A stretch of 64,000 nt of DNA from an uncultured Rhodobiaceae bacterium. Lineage in GTDB: Bacteria > Pseudomonadota > Alphaproteobacteria > Rhizobiales > TMED25. Shown here one piece after another: positions 8,658 through 16,939 of this stretch. Below the pieces are notes generated by a model that saw only the letters and a program-made list of their open reading frames with translations, ran no database searches and had not been told where the DNA came from. The position numbers were made by a program, and so were the translations under genes. The stretch lies in NCBI GenBank assembly GCA_913045225.1, contig CAJWPC010000001.1:205128-269127 (forward strand), in the 5' to 3' direction. The stretch's first letter is position 1, and every line of letters begins with the position of its first letter.

Positions 8658-9854
8658 ATGAAAACTGATGCTTTAACTGGGCTGAAGGTAGTTGAGTGCG
8701 CAACGGTCATTGCAGCTCCATTATGTGGCAGATTATTAGCTGACTTTGGCGCAGAGGTTTTACATATTGAAACTCCTATAAAGGGAGATCATCTGCGGAA
8801 TTTTGGATTTGAAGTAGATGGTATAAACCCATGGTGGAAAACCTACGCAAGGAACAAAAAGCTAATAACTTTGAATATATCGAAAGAGAAAGGCAGAAAT
8901 ATTTTATTTAAGCTCTTAGAAGATGCTGATGTGTTTATAGAGAATTTTAGACCAGGTAGACTAGACGATTGGGGTATTGATATTGCAGAGCTCCAAAAAA
9001 AATATCCAAGATTAGTAATAGTGAGAGTAAGTGGGTATGGACAGAGTGGTCCCTATGCTAATCAGCCGGGATTTGGAACATTAATGGAAGCCATGAGTGG
9101 TTTTGCTGAAATGACTGGAGAAAAGGATGGCGTGCCAACATTACCTCAATTTGCTTTAGCTGACACCCTCGCCGGATTTTATTCTGCATTATCTGCAATG
9201 TTTGCAATTTATAATAGAGATGTGAATGACTCAAAAAAAGGTCAAGTCATAGATGTCAGCATCTGGGAGAGTCTATTCTCTATTCTTGGTCCAAATGCAA
9301 TGGTTTTTGATTTGACGGGTGAGATCCCATCTAGAATGGGCAATACTGCGCCAACGAGTGCGCCTAGAAATACCTATAAAACAAAAGATGGGAAGTGGGT
9401 GGCGCTTGCCGGGGCAACACAAACAACTGCCGAGAGACTTTTTAAGGTTATAGGTAGACCTGAATTGATAAAAAATCCAAAATTTTCAAATAACGCAAAT
9501 CGGATAGTGCATGTTAAAGAGCTGGATCGATATATATCTGATTGGATGTCAGAGCATAGCCTTGAAGAGGTATCCAAATTACTTCATAAAGAGTCCGTGC
9601 CAATGGGCCCTGTCTATAATATCCAAGATATAATGGAAAATATCCACGCACAATTCCGGGAAATGGTGACAACTGTTGTTGATAATGGTAAGAAAATTAA
9701 GACAGAGAATATTTTTCCAAAGTTTTCAAGAACACCAGGAAATATAAAATTTCTTGGAAAAGAGATCGGGGCAGATAATGATGAAATATTTAAGCAACGA
9801 TTAGGTATGAAAATTGACGAAATTAAAAAATTAAAAGAAGAAGGTATAATTTAA
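8658..9854 (+). CDS. CaiB/BaiF (family III) CoA transferase
   Basis: 398 residues. The N-terminal motif LKVVECATVIAAPLCGRLLADFGAEV and ENFRPG (95-100) are typical, and the catalytic aspartate that forms the mixed anhydride is D169 in FALADTLAG. These enzymes move CoA from a donor such as succinyl-CoA to an organic acid. The next gene, 15 bases downstream, encodes a CitE-like lyase. Together they suggest activation of a hydroxy- or di-acid to its CoA thioester followed by C-C cleavage. Formyl-CoA:oxalate CoA transferase is a relative but cannot be assigned. Confidence 0.85.
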   Translation: MKTDALTGLKVVECATVIAAPLCGRLLADFGAEVLHIETPIKGDHLRNFGFEVDGINPWWKTYARNKKLITLNISKEKGRNILFKLLEDADVFIENFRPGRLDDWGIDIAELQKKYPRLVIVRVSGYGQSGPYANQPGFGTLMEAMSGFAEMTGEKDGVPTLPQFALADTLAGFYSALSAMFAIYNRDVNDSKKGQVIDVSIWESLFSILGPNAMVFDLTGEIPSRMGNTAPTSAPRNTYKTKDGKWVALAGATQTTAERLFKVIGRPELIKNPKFSNNANRIVHVKELDRYISDWMSEHSLEEVSKLLHKESVPMGPVYNIQDIMENIHAQFREMVTTVVDNGKKIKTENIFPKFSRTPGNIKFLGKEIGADNDEIFKQRLGMKIDEIKKLKEEGII

Positions 9855-9869
9855 ATATGAGGATAAAAA

Positions 9870-10727
9870 ATGAATAATAAGCCATTAATAACGCTATATA
9901 CCCCCGGTAATAAACCGGAATTAATTGAAAAGGCATCTCGTTTTGAGCCAGACGGGATAATAATAGATTTTGAGGATGCTGTTCCTTTGAATCTGAAAAG
10001 TGAAGTCAGAGATAATATTTCAAAAAATATTATTCCAAAACTTAATATCACAGCTTTAGTCAGGGTTAATAGTGAAAAAGAATTTCTTGAAAATGACCTG
10101 AGGGCTGTAACACAAAAGAATATTTACGGTATTGCATTGCCTATGGCTGAGTCAGTTGATCAGGTAAAATTTGTAGATGAAATTATTTCAGATGAAGAAA
10201 AAAAGAAAGGTCTGGAGAAAAATTCTATTAAACTCCTTTTATTAATTGAAACAGCGCTTGGGGTCATCAAATGTTTTGATATATGTTCAGCAGCGGAACG
10301 AGTGGAGTCAATCGTCTTTGGTAGTGCAGAGGACGGCGACCTTCAACGAGATTTAAGATCCGACTGGTCAATTGATGGGTTTGAATTAAATTATTCTCGA
10401 TCAAGATCTCTTGTCGAGGCAAGGGCCGCGAAAATGCCTTATGTGCTAGATGGGGCTTATGGCGGTATTGCAGATCTCGAGGGACTCAAGGCCGAATGTG
10501 AACTGAGCAAGCGAATTGGTTATGATGGGCGAACGTTAATACACCCAAGTCACATTAAAATTGCAAGAGAGGCATATGAGCCAGATCCAAAAGAGATTGA
10601 ATATTATACAAAAATGGTTGAGGTCTTTGAAGAGGCAGAGAAAAATGGACTCGCTGCAATTACCTTCGAGAACAAGATGGTTGATTATGCGATGTACAAA
10701 AAAGCAAAAGTATTCTTAGACAGATAA
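9870..10727 (+). CDS. HpcH/HpaI aldolase or citrate-lyase-beta (CitE-like) family protein
   Basis: 285 residues of the TIM-barrel CitE/malyl-CoA lyase family. Seen: IIIDFEDAVP (30-39; E35, D36), substrate arginine R65 in LVRVNS, Mg ligand E127 in LLIETALG, and D155 in GSAEDGD. The C-terminal DGRTLIHPSH segment is the conserved closing region. Relatives cleave citryl-CoA, malyl-CoA, citramalyl-CoA or methylmalyl-CoA to acetyl- or propionyl-CoA plus a keto acid. With the CoA transferase upstream it forms a likely two-step acid-CoA cleavage module. It ends just before a strong terminator. Confidence 0.8.
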   Translation: MNNKPLITLYTPGNKPELIEKASRFEPDGIIIDFEDAVPLNLKSEVRDNISKNIIPKLNITALVRVNSEKEFLENDLRAVTQKNIYGIALPMAESVDQVKFVDEIISDEEKKKGLEKNSIKLLLLIETALGVIKCFDICSAAERVESIVFGSAEDGDLQRDLRSDWSIDGFELNYSRSRSLVEARAAKMPYVLDGAYGGIADLEGLKAECELSKRIGYDGRTLIHPSHIKIAREAYEPDPKEIEYYTKMVEVFEEAEKNGLAAITFENKMVDYAMYKKAKVFLDR

Positions 10728-10734
10728 GATAAAA

Positions 10735-10763
10735 AAAACCCAACCTATTTCAGGTTGGGTTTT
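10735..10763. terminator. Bidirectional intrinsic terminator
   Basis: A perfect 12-bp stem (AAAACCCAACCT / AGGTTGGGTTTT) with loop ATTTC is flanked by an A run on one side and a T run on the other. It can stop both the rightward CitE-like transcript and the leftward ABC transporter operon. It sits in the 57-base convergent gap. Confidence 0.9.
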
Positions 10764-10784
10764 TGTGTTCAAAGATTTTATAGA

Positions 10785-11657
10785 TTACGCAGAAAAATCT
10801 CCATTCTCTGCAAACCATTTTCTTTTTCTCTTGGATCCAACCTCTTCCATTCTTGAGTGTCTTCTCCAGTACAGCACTTTGTAGTCCATATATTCCATGA
10901 GTGTGAATAGACTTAGCCCCATAAGAGACATTACTATCAGTGCAGCGAAACTTCCATCCATGTTTAATCTGAACGCAAACCTTTGCATAAGAATTCCTAC
11001 ACCCTCTGATGCAGAGAAGAACTGCGCAACGATTGTACCAATTAACGCACCAGTCATGGCAAGTTTTAATCCCGCTATGATGATTGGAAGTGCGCTTGGT
11101 ATTTGACACTTCCAGAAGAACTGTTTCTTGGTCGAGCCAAGTGATCTAAACAATTCCGTTGCATCCTTATCGATGTGTAATAGACCTGTCAATGTGTTGA
11201 TGAAAGGTGGGAAAAAGCACACAAGTGCAGCTAGTGCGATCTTTGAGCTCCACCCAAATCCAAACCAAGCAATAATGAAAGGTGTTACTGCGATCCCTGG
11301 TGTAACATTAAACACGACTGCATACGGTGCCCAGTATCTTCTGAAGACAGGGCTAATTGCAGCAGTAATTGCTAAACCCATCCCGATACTCACACCAATA
11401 ATGAAGCCCATTGTTGCTTCATACATTGTGATGATGTAGTGCCAGTAAATTGACCCTGTAACAAAAAACATCTCATATAGTCTGTATGCGATAGATGTTG
11501 GAGCCGGTAAGATTAATTCGTTAACATAACCCAGTCTTGCACCAACTTCCCATCCACCAAATATAATTAGGAAGACGAGTCCATGCATAGCAAGTTTTTG
11601 TATAGGAGAAAGTTCCTTTACTCCGGCTAATACGCCGTCTGAACCAATATCACTCAT
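10785..11657 (-). CDS. ABC transporter permease (SsuC/TauC-like, BPD_transp_1)
   Basis: 290 residues with about six hydrophobic segments. The cytoplasmic coupling motif ELFRSLGSTKKQFFWKCQIPSALP matches the EAA loop of nitrate/sulfonate/taurine-type importers and contacts the ATPase. The gene is last in a leftward three-gene operon, overlapping the second permease by 4 bases. Two different permeases imply a heterodimeric inner-membrane channel. No substrate-binding protein gene is adjacent. Substrates of this family include alkanesulfonates, taurine, pyrimidine precursors and nitrate; none can be chosen. Confidence 0.85.
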   Translation of the reverse strand: MSDIGSDGVLAGVKELSPIQKLAMHGLVFLIIFGGWEVGARLGYVNELILPAPTSIAYRLYEMFFVTGSIYWHYIITMYEATMGFIIGVSIGMGLAITAAISPVFRRYWAPYAVVFNVTPGIAVTPFIIAWFGFGWSSKIALAALVCFFPPFINTLTGLLHIDKDATELFRSLGSTKKQFFWKCQIPSALPIIIAGLKLAMTGALIGTIVAQFFSASEGVGILMQRFAFRLNMDGSFAALIVMSLMGLSLFTLMEYMDYKVLYWRRHSRMEEVGSKRKRKWFAENGDFSA

Positions 11658-12529
11658 AGTCCTAGCTCCCCTCTAATTTTAGTTTCTTTTTTTACGCTTT
11701 TCTTGGCCATTAGATCATCGCTTAACCAATATAAAACCCTCTTGTCGATAATTTCCATTATTCTAAAAAGAATAAAGCCATAGAGAGTAATTGATAAAAG
11801 CCCTGCGAATGCAGACGGCATATTTAGCGACATTGTATAACGTGCCATAAGAATTCCCATACCGGCCTGTGCTGAAATAAACTCGGCCACTAATGCACCG
11901 CCAAAGGCCGATCCAACGGCTAGCTTAAGCCCAGCATTCATGGTAGGTAGGGCAGTTGGTATCATAAGTTTCCAAAACACCTGTCTTCGTGTCGCCCCAA
12001 GGGATCGGAAAAGTTCATATGACTCCTCTTCAACTCCAAGTAGTCCTGTTATGGTATTAACAAAAGGCGCAAAGAAGCAAACTAATGCAGCGAGAGCAAC
12101 TTTTGAGCTCATACCAAATCCAAACCATGTGACGAAGATAGGGCCTAGGGCAATCCTAGGTGTAGCTTCAACGATAATAATGTATGGCTTTAAGAACTGC
12201 CTAAAAGTATCACTTAATACAGCTGCGACAGCTAGCCCGATACCTATAACACAACCAATAAAGCAACCGACCATTGCTTCTTTGAAAGTTACCCATAGAT
12301 GGTACCATACGTTGCCTTGTGTAACATAAATTTTCCAGATGGATGCTACGATGTCTGTTGGTCTCGGCAGCAGTAGTGGATTACTAAAGCCTGTCCTGTT
12401 TGCCATTTCCCATATAAACATGATCACAAAGAAAATAATGGTGTGCCTCAGTACGGCACCACCAAGTGTCCCTTTGTAATCTGCCGCTAGCTCAATATTA
12501 CTAACGCTTGCTTCTTGATCATTACTCAT
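11654..12529 (-). CDS. ABC transporter permease (SsuC/TauC-like), second subunit
   Basis: 291 residues with about six membrane spans and the EAA-loop segment ELFRSLGATRRQVFWKLMIPTALP. It is clearly paralogous to the permease encoded downstream, with a longer hydrophilic N-terminus (about 30 residues). It overlaps both neighbours by 4 bases, consistent with translational coupling in one operon. It should form the transmembrane channel with the other permease and the ATPase at 12526. Confidence 0.85.
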   Translation of the reverse strand: MSNDQEASVSNIELAADYKGTLGGAVLRHTIIFFVIMFIWEMANRTGFSNPLLLPRPTDIVASIWKIYVTQGNVWYHLWVTFKEAMVGCFIGCVIGIGLAVAAVLSDTFRQFLKPYIIIVEATPRIALGPIFVTWFGFGMSSKVALAALVCFFAPFVNTITGLLGVEEESYELFRSLGATRRQVFWKLMIPTALPTMNAGLKLAVGSAFGGALVAEFISAQAGMGILMARYTMSLNMPSAFAGLLSITLYGFILFRIMEIIDKRVLYWLSDDLMAKKSVKKETKIRGELGL

Positions 12530-13299
12530 AGCGGTTGACCATCTAAGTGACCAGCTAGAACATCTCTAACTTGTTGAACATAGTTATTAAATTCCGGCGT
12601 TGTTGTCATATCAATATTTCTAGGTGTTGGAAGGTCAATTTCGATTTGCGCCGCAATTCTACCTGGTCTTGGTGTCATAACAAATACTTGGTCTGCGAGA
12701 TAGATAGCTTCTTGGATATTATGCGTCACAAAGATTGTTGTGATATCTGGGCCCTCAACAATTCGTAGAAGCTCATCGTTTAGCCTCTCACGTGTAAATT
12801 CGTCGAGTGCACCAAACGGCTCGTCCAGTAGCATGATATCAGCACCTGTCTGCAACAATCTTGCTAAAGCAACACGTTGTTGCATACCACCTGATAATTG
12901 TCTTGGGAATGAGAACTCAAAGTCTTTAAGACCAACTAATTGTAGATGGTCCCATGCTCGCTTTTTTGCATCTGTATCGATGGTTCCTCTGATTTCATCA
13001 GGCAATAAAACATTCTCAATCGAAGTACGCCAGTCAAGAAGGACAGCTTTTTGGAACATCATTCCAATATCACTTCTTGGTCCAACTACTTCTGCGTTTC
13101 TTACTAACAGGTCTCCACCAGATTTTTCAATCAGACCTGAAATTAATCTCAATAATGTGGATTTACCACAACCACTCGGTCCCACAAGTGAAATAAATGA
13201 ACCACGTGGTATTGTGAAGTTAGCATCCTCGACAGCAATTACATTTTCACCGAATTGCTTTCCAAGTGCGCTTCCCTGAATGACTAGTTCTTCAGCCAT
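12526..13299 (-). CDS. ABC transporter ATP-binding protein (SsuB/TauB-like)
   Basis: 257 residues and the first gene of the importer operon. Walker A is GPSGCGKS (40-47), Q-loop MFQKAV (81-86), signature LSGGMQQ (135-141), Walker B IMLLDE with catalytic E160, and switch H in VTHN. It powers import through the two permeases downstream. A strong GGGAGG ribosome-binding site precedes ATG 13299, and a promoter with an embedded palindrome lies at 13320-13349. Confidence 0.9.
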   Translation of the reverse strand: MAEELVIQGSALGKQFGENVIAVEDANFTIPRGSFISLVGPSGCGKSTLLRLISGLIEKSGGDLLVRNAEVVGPRSDIGMMFQKAVLLDWRTSIENVLLPDEIRGTIDTDAKKRAWDHLQLVGLKDFEFSFPRQLSGGMQQRVALARLLQTGADIMLLDEPFGALDEFTRERLNDELLRIVEGPDITTIFVTHNIQEAIYLADQVFVMTPRPGRIAAQIEIDLPTPRNIDMTTTPEFNNYVQQVRDVLAGHLDGQPL

Positions 13300-13319
13300 A
13301 TTTTATTACCTCCCGTTAG

Positions 13320-13349
13320 ATTATGCAGATTTTGCATAAAGATTGACAA
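13320..13349 (-). promoter_or_regulatory. Promoter of the ABC importer operon with a palindromic operator in the spacer
   Basis: Reading leftwards, the -35 is TTGTCA (plus-strand 13344-13349) and the -10 is CATAAT (13320-13325), with an 18-base spacer; each hexamer differs from consensus by one base. The perfect inverted repeat TTATGCA-N5-TGCATAA (13321-13339) overlaps the -10 and most of the spacer, so a bound dimer would block RNA polymerase. The operon's start codon is at 13299. The rest of the 13300-13591 gap is AT-rich without a gene. Confidence 0.6.
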
Positions 13350-13591
13350 CTTATTTTTTTAACAATTTAGTTAAAATAACTTTTTACCAATATTTTAGAT
13401 AAAGTTAAAGGAAAAAAAGAATTTAATACGAAAAAATTTGTAAATATTTTATTGTTTTGTAAGGTTACCAAAAAAAAACATGTAGAATGTGTATAACTAT
13501 GGTTCATTGATAACAACACAAGATGCTTTAACCAGTCCAATAATGACGAATTTCATCTTGATGTTAAAACAGAGCAACTAAGGAGTGGTAA

Positions 13592-14161
13592 ATGAGGTTA
13601 AAAAATTTAGATTATTCAGACATGAATCAAGAGCAAAAAAAAATACACGATGATATCGCATCAGGTCCAAGAGGCAGTGTAAGGGGTCCCTTAGCTGTTT
13701 GGATGCATCGCGCTGGATTAGCAGATAAAGCTCAATCATTGGGTGCCTATTGTAGATACTCATCCTCTTTAGAGCCACTCTTATCTGAATTTGCTATCTG
13801 TTTAATTGCTCGTATTTGGGGGTCTGGGTATGAGTGGAAAGTTCACAGCAAAATTGCAATTGATGCAGGTGTAAATGAAGACATGATTGAGTCCATTTCG
13901 CATGGAAAGAAGCCAAGCCAGATGAGTGAAGAACAGCATGCCGTATATGAATTCACCATGACTTTAAATAAGGATAAAAAAATTAGTGATGAATTGTACA
14001 ACAAAACATATGAAATTCTTGGTAAAGATAGAATTGTCGATCTCGTTGGCATTTTGGGTTATTACACATTGATTTCGATGACAATAAATGTGTTTGGTGT
14101 TCAGCATTCTGAAATGGACTCGCCATACATGGATGAATTGGAGTCCGAAATTGAAATATAG
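13592..14161 (+). CDS. Carboxymuconolactone decarboxylase family protein
   Basis: 189 residues of the all-helical CMD/AhpD superfamily. The typical segment SGYEWKVHSKIAIDAGV (about 76-92) is present, with the EWxxH signature. The AhpD CxxC redox pair is absent, so an alkylhydroperoxidase role is unlikely and a decarboxylase or lactone-type function is more plausible. An AAGGAG ribosome-binding site precedes ATG 13592. The aldo/keto reductase gene begins inside its 3' end, which suggests co-translation. Confidence 0.8.
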   Translation: MRLKNLDYSDMNQEQKKIHDDIASGPRGSVRGPLAVWMHRAGLADKAQSLGAYCRYSSSLEPLLSEFAICLIARIWGSGYEWKVHSKIAIDAGVNEDMIESISHGKKPSQMSEEQHAVYEFTMTLNKDKKISDELYNKTYEILGKDRIVDLVGILGYYTLISMTINVFGVQHSEMDSPYMDELESEIEI

Positions 14162-15149
14162 ATCCTTCGGAAAAACCGATCTGAAAGTATCGGAGATTGG
14201 TTTTGGCTGTGCACCGATAGGCTACACAACAGGGTTTGAAGATGACAAGGCTTGTATTGAGAGTGTGCGAAATGCAATAGATTTAGGTCTTAATTTTTTT
14301 GATACCTCACCTGTCTACGGGAAGTCAGAAATCAATCTTGGGGAAGCCATTGGGGCTGACAGGAATAAGATTATCCTAGCAACAAAAGTCCGCCTCCCTG
14401 ATTTCGAGGATACATGTGATATGAAAAGTTTTATCATTGCTTCGGTTGAAAGAAGCTTAGTGCGACTCAAGACCGACTATATCGATCTATTACAAATTCA
14501 TCACCAAATTGGTAATGAGCGAGGAAAGTATCAATTCCGAAATAATCCTCCAGAATTTGCAAAACGTCTCAACTACAGTGATTGCATGGAATTTTATGAC
14601 TGTACAGATTTGTTGAGAAGCTCAGGAAAAGTTAGATATATTGGATTTACAGGATGGGACGGAGATTACGAAGCTCAATCTAAACTCATTTATTCCGATA
14701 AATTTTCATCGATACAAGTTCTCTACAATATGCTCAACCAAAGCGCTCACGGGGAGGCGCGCCGAACGCCTCATGAAAATGATCAGGGCTATGGTGACGG
14801 TGATTCCTGTGTAATGAATCTGGCCCAGAAAAACGAAGTTGCAATTATCGGTATAAGGCCATTTGCAAATGGTGCTATTGTTGATGAGATAAAATCAGAA
14901 AAAAAACATGATGAACAAATATATTGCGAACATCAGCTTATGCAAAAACTGAAATTACAAATTGGCAGAGATGATTTGAGCCTAGCCCAGATTGCCGTGT
15001 TATTTTCTCTTGCTAATGAGAAAATCTCAACAATAGTTCCGGGGATAAAAAATTCTTTAGAGTTGAATGAAGTCATCAGCATCTACGACTCCACGGATCT
15101 GAAAAAGCAAGATATGGATCGAATATTAGCTTGGTATTATAATCATTAA
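14133..15149 (+). CDS. Aldo/keto reductase
   Basis: 338 residues from ATG 14133, a (beta/alpha)8 NAD(P)H-dependent oxidoreductase. The catalytic tetrad is recognisable: D57 (NFFDTSP), Y62 (VYGKSE), K85 (LATKV) and H123 (LLQIHH). A longer frame from 14088 would add 15 residues unlike the family, so the internal ATG that precedes KYRSFGKTDLKVSEIGFG is chosen. It overlaps the CMD-family gene by 29 bases in another frame. It probably reduces or oxidises a carbonyl intermediate of the same route. Confidence 0.85.
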   Translation: MNWSPKLKYRSFGKTDLKVSEIGFGCAPIGYTTGFEDDKACIESVRNAIDLGLNFFDTSPVYGKSEINLGEAIGADRNKIILATKVRLPDFEDTCDMKSFIIASVERSLVRLKTDYIDLLQIHHQIGNERGKYQFRNNPPEFAKRLNYSDCMEFYDCTDLLRSSGKVRYIGFTGWDGDYEAQSKLIYSDKFSSIQVLYNMLNQSAHGEARRTPHENDQGYGDGDSCVMNLAQKNEVAIIGIRPFANGAIVDEIKSEKKHDEQIYCEHQLMQKLKLQIGRDDLSLAQIAVLFSLANEKISTIVPGIKNSLELNEVISIYDSTDLKKQDMDRILAWYYNH

Positions 15150-15179
15150 ACTCCGTATGAATAGCAGAGAATGGAATGA

Positions 15180-15641
15180 ATGAATTTGGTTGAGGGTATA
15201 ACAAAAACAAAGATACTTTTTTTCTATGGCACTTTAAGGGATCATGAGGTGAGGGAAGCAGTAATTGGGGATCAAGCAAAACAATTGAATTTGGTTGATG
15301 CTTATCTGATTGGCTATAAATTATACAGAGTCAAAAATACAAATTATCCACTTATTGTAAGGGAAAAGTCATCATCTAATAAAATAAATGGTCTAGTTGC
15401 AACGGGTCTAGACAAACAGGTAATAAGAAAATTGGATATGTTTGAAGGTAAAAATTACTCGAGGTCTGAAGTCAGTGTTTTTCGCAACACTGATAATGAA
15501 GAAATTATGGCCGAAATATACATGCCGAAAAAAACTTTGCAATATTCTGAAGAATGGACATACGAAAATTGGCATAAATATCAGAGGAAATTTTTTTTTC
15601 ATGATGATTTTAGAAAAAGAGGGGTACGTTCTCCTGGCTGA
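15180..15641 (+). CDS. Gamma-glutamylcyclotransferase (GGCT/AIG2-like) family protein
   Basis: 153 residues. The family hallmark YGTL is at 16-19, and the catalytic glutamate is E89 in LDMFEG. Such enzymes release 5-oxoproline from gamma-glutamyl amines, amino acids or glutathione products. It lies 30 bases after the aldo/keto reductase and could be part of the same transcript. The C-terminus is rich in basic and aromatic residues. Confidence 0.75.
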   Translation: MNLVEGITKTKILFFYGTLRDHEVREAVIGDQAKQLNLVDAYLIGYKLYRVKNTNYPLIVREKSSSNKINGLVATGLDKQVIRKLDMFEGKNYSRSEVSVFRNTDNEEIMAEIYMPKKTLQYSEEWTYENWHKYQRKFFFHDDFRKRGVRSPG

Positions 15642-15683
15642 TGATTAACCACACATATGATTGCTGCCATGGTATGTAAATGC

Positions 15684-15692
15684 TGATATAAT
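15684..15692 (+). promoter_or_regulatory. Extended -10 promoter upstream of infA
   Basis: TGATATAAT matches the extended -10 consensus TGnTATAAT exactly; no good -35 is needed in that promoter class. It would start infA transcription near 15699, leaving an AT-rich leader of about 80 bases. Confidence 0.45.
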
Positions 15693-15778
15693 ATGTTGAG
15701 TGAATTATTTTATGTATTATAGACTTAATTGGTGTGATATATTATAAAAAAATTATTTTATTAACTAAGTGAGAGTTT

Positions 15779-16051
15779 ATGGCAAAAGAGGAATTACTGG
15801 AGTTAGAAGGTGTTGTACTGGACGTTCTTCCCGATGCGAGATTTAGAGTGATGCTGGATAACGAGCACGAAATAGTTGCTTACACAGCTGGTAAGATGAA
15901 GAAGCATAGAATTAGGACACTAATTGGAGATCGCGTGACAGTTGAAATGACCCCGTATGATTTAGATAAAGGCAGAATAATCTTTAGACACAAAGATGAA
16001 AAAGCACCCGCTACCCGTGCTCAGGCAAGGAAAAACTTCAGAAGACGCTAG
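15779..16051 (+). CDS. infA: Translation initiation factor IF-1
   Basis: 90 residues. The first 72 or so form the OB fold ([46 protein letters not shown]) that occupies the ribosomal A site during initiation. An additional basic tail of about 18 residues ([13 protein letters not shown] at the end) goes beyond the usual 72-residue length. The gene stops 3 bases before the end of the convergent transporter gene. Confidence 0.95.
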   Translation: MAKEELLELEGVVLDVLPDARFRVMLDNEHEIVAYTAGKMKKHRIRTLIGDRVTVEMTPYDLDKGRIIFRHKDEKAPATRAQARKNFRRR

Positions 16052-16054
16052 TGA

Positions 16055-16936
16055 TTATTTCTCGTAGTTTGCGAGTACAACAGCTGTAAGCACACAAACA
16101 AATCCGAATAAAATTTTAGACGAGACAGGCTCACTTAAGATTATTGCACCCAGTATAATCGCGGTAAGTGGATTAAAACCAACAGTCATTGTTATGCCGG
16201 TAGGGGTTGACATATTGATTGATGACATGAAAAGTGAAACCATTAATGCCGCACCGGGTATTGCAAGGATCAATAAGACGATCCATTGGGTAGTATCAAA
16301 TGATAAGGAACCTGAAAAGGGTTGACCGAAAAATACTGCTAAAAATAACATCATCGATGAACCTATGAACATTGGCCATGCGGTAAAAGTTAAGCTTCCA
16401 TATTTTTCGATGAGTCTGCCAGCATTGAGGACATACAGTGAGTTGCAAAACGCCGCTATAAACATCAAAAAATCTCCGAGCAGTGCATTTGGTGCTAGCT
16501 CGTTCATATCATCACTTAATGTGACTGAAATACCTGTCACAGCAATGATTATTGCAAAAACTTTATAGAGCGTGATTCTCTCTTTCCCAATCATTGACCC
16601 AACAACAAGTGTTATCACTGGTTGAGCTGTAAATACAATAGCACCTCTCGCAGCCGTTGTGTATTCTAAGCCAGCTGCAAATGACCATGGAAATGCAACA
16701 TAGAATATAAAAGACAATAGCATTATTGGTTGCCAGTCGTTAAGCTCAAGAGGCTTACTTTTTTTTAGTGAGTATAAAATTATTAAAAGCAATATAGCGC
16801 CAATGCCATACCTGATACCAGGCAATGAAAATGGATCGCTGTCCGGCATTAAATACCTCGTAAGTACAACAGTTGTACCGCCAATACTGGCCGAGATCGA
16901 AGCTAGTATTGCCCCTTTGTATCTTTTTTCAATCAT
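16055..16936 (-). CDS. EamA/DMT-family transporter
   Basis: 293 residues and about ten hydrophobic helices in two EamA repeats (first half to about 140, second from about 150). This is the drug/metabolite transporter superfamily, inner-membrane carriers usually exporting metabolites. It lies 3 bases from the following dehydrogenase gene in the same direction (start 16936, upstream gene end 16940), so the two are likely one transcript. No substrate can be inferred. Confidence 0.85.
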   Translation of the reverse strand: MIEKRYKGAILASISASIGGTTVVLTRYLMPDSDPFSLPGIRYGIGAILLLIILYSLKKSKPLELNDWQPIMLLSFIFYVAFPWSFAAGLEYTTAARGAIVFTAQPVITLVVGSMIGKERITLYKVFAIIIAVTGISVTLSDDMNELAPNALLGDFLMFIAAFCNSLYVLNAGRLIEKYGSLTFTAWPMFIGSSMMLFLAVFFGQPFSGSLSFDTTQWIVLLILAIPGAALMVSLFMSSINMSTPTGITMTVGFNPLTAIILGAIILSEPVSSKILFGFVCVLTAVVLANYEK

Positions 16937-16939
16937 GAT

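Noticed and set aside
6865..9854. Oxalate degradation by oxalyl-CoA decarboxylase plus formyl-CoA transferase
   Set aside because: The ThDP enzyme and the CoA transferase are divergent, in separate units, and neither shows clear Oxc/Frc hallmarks; the families are broad.
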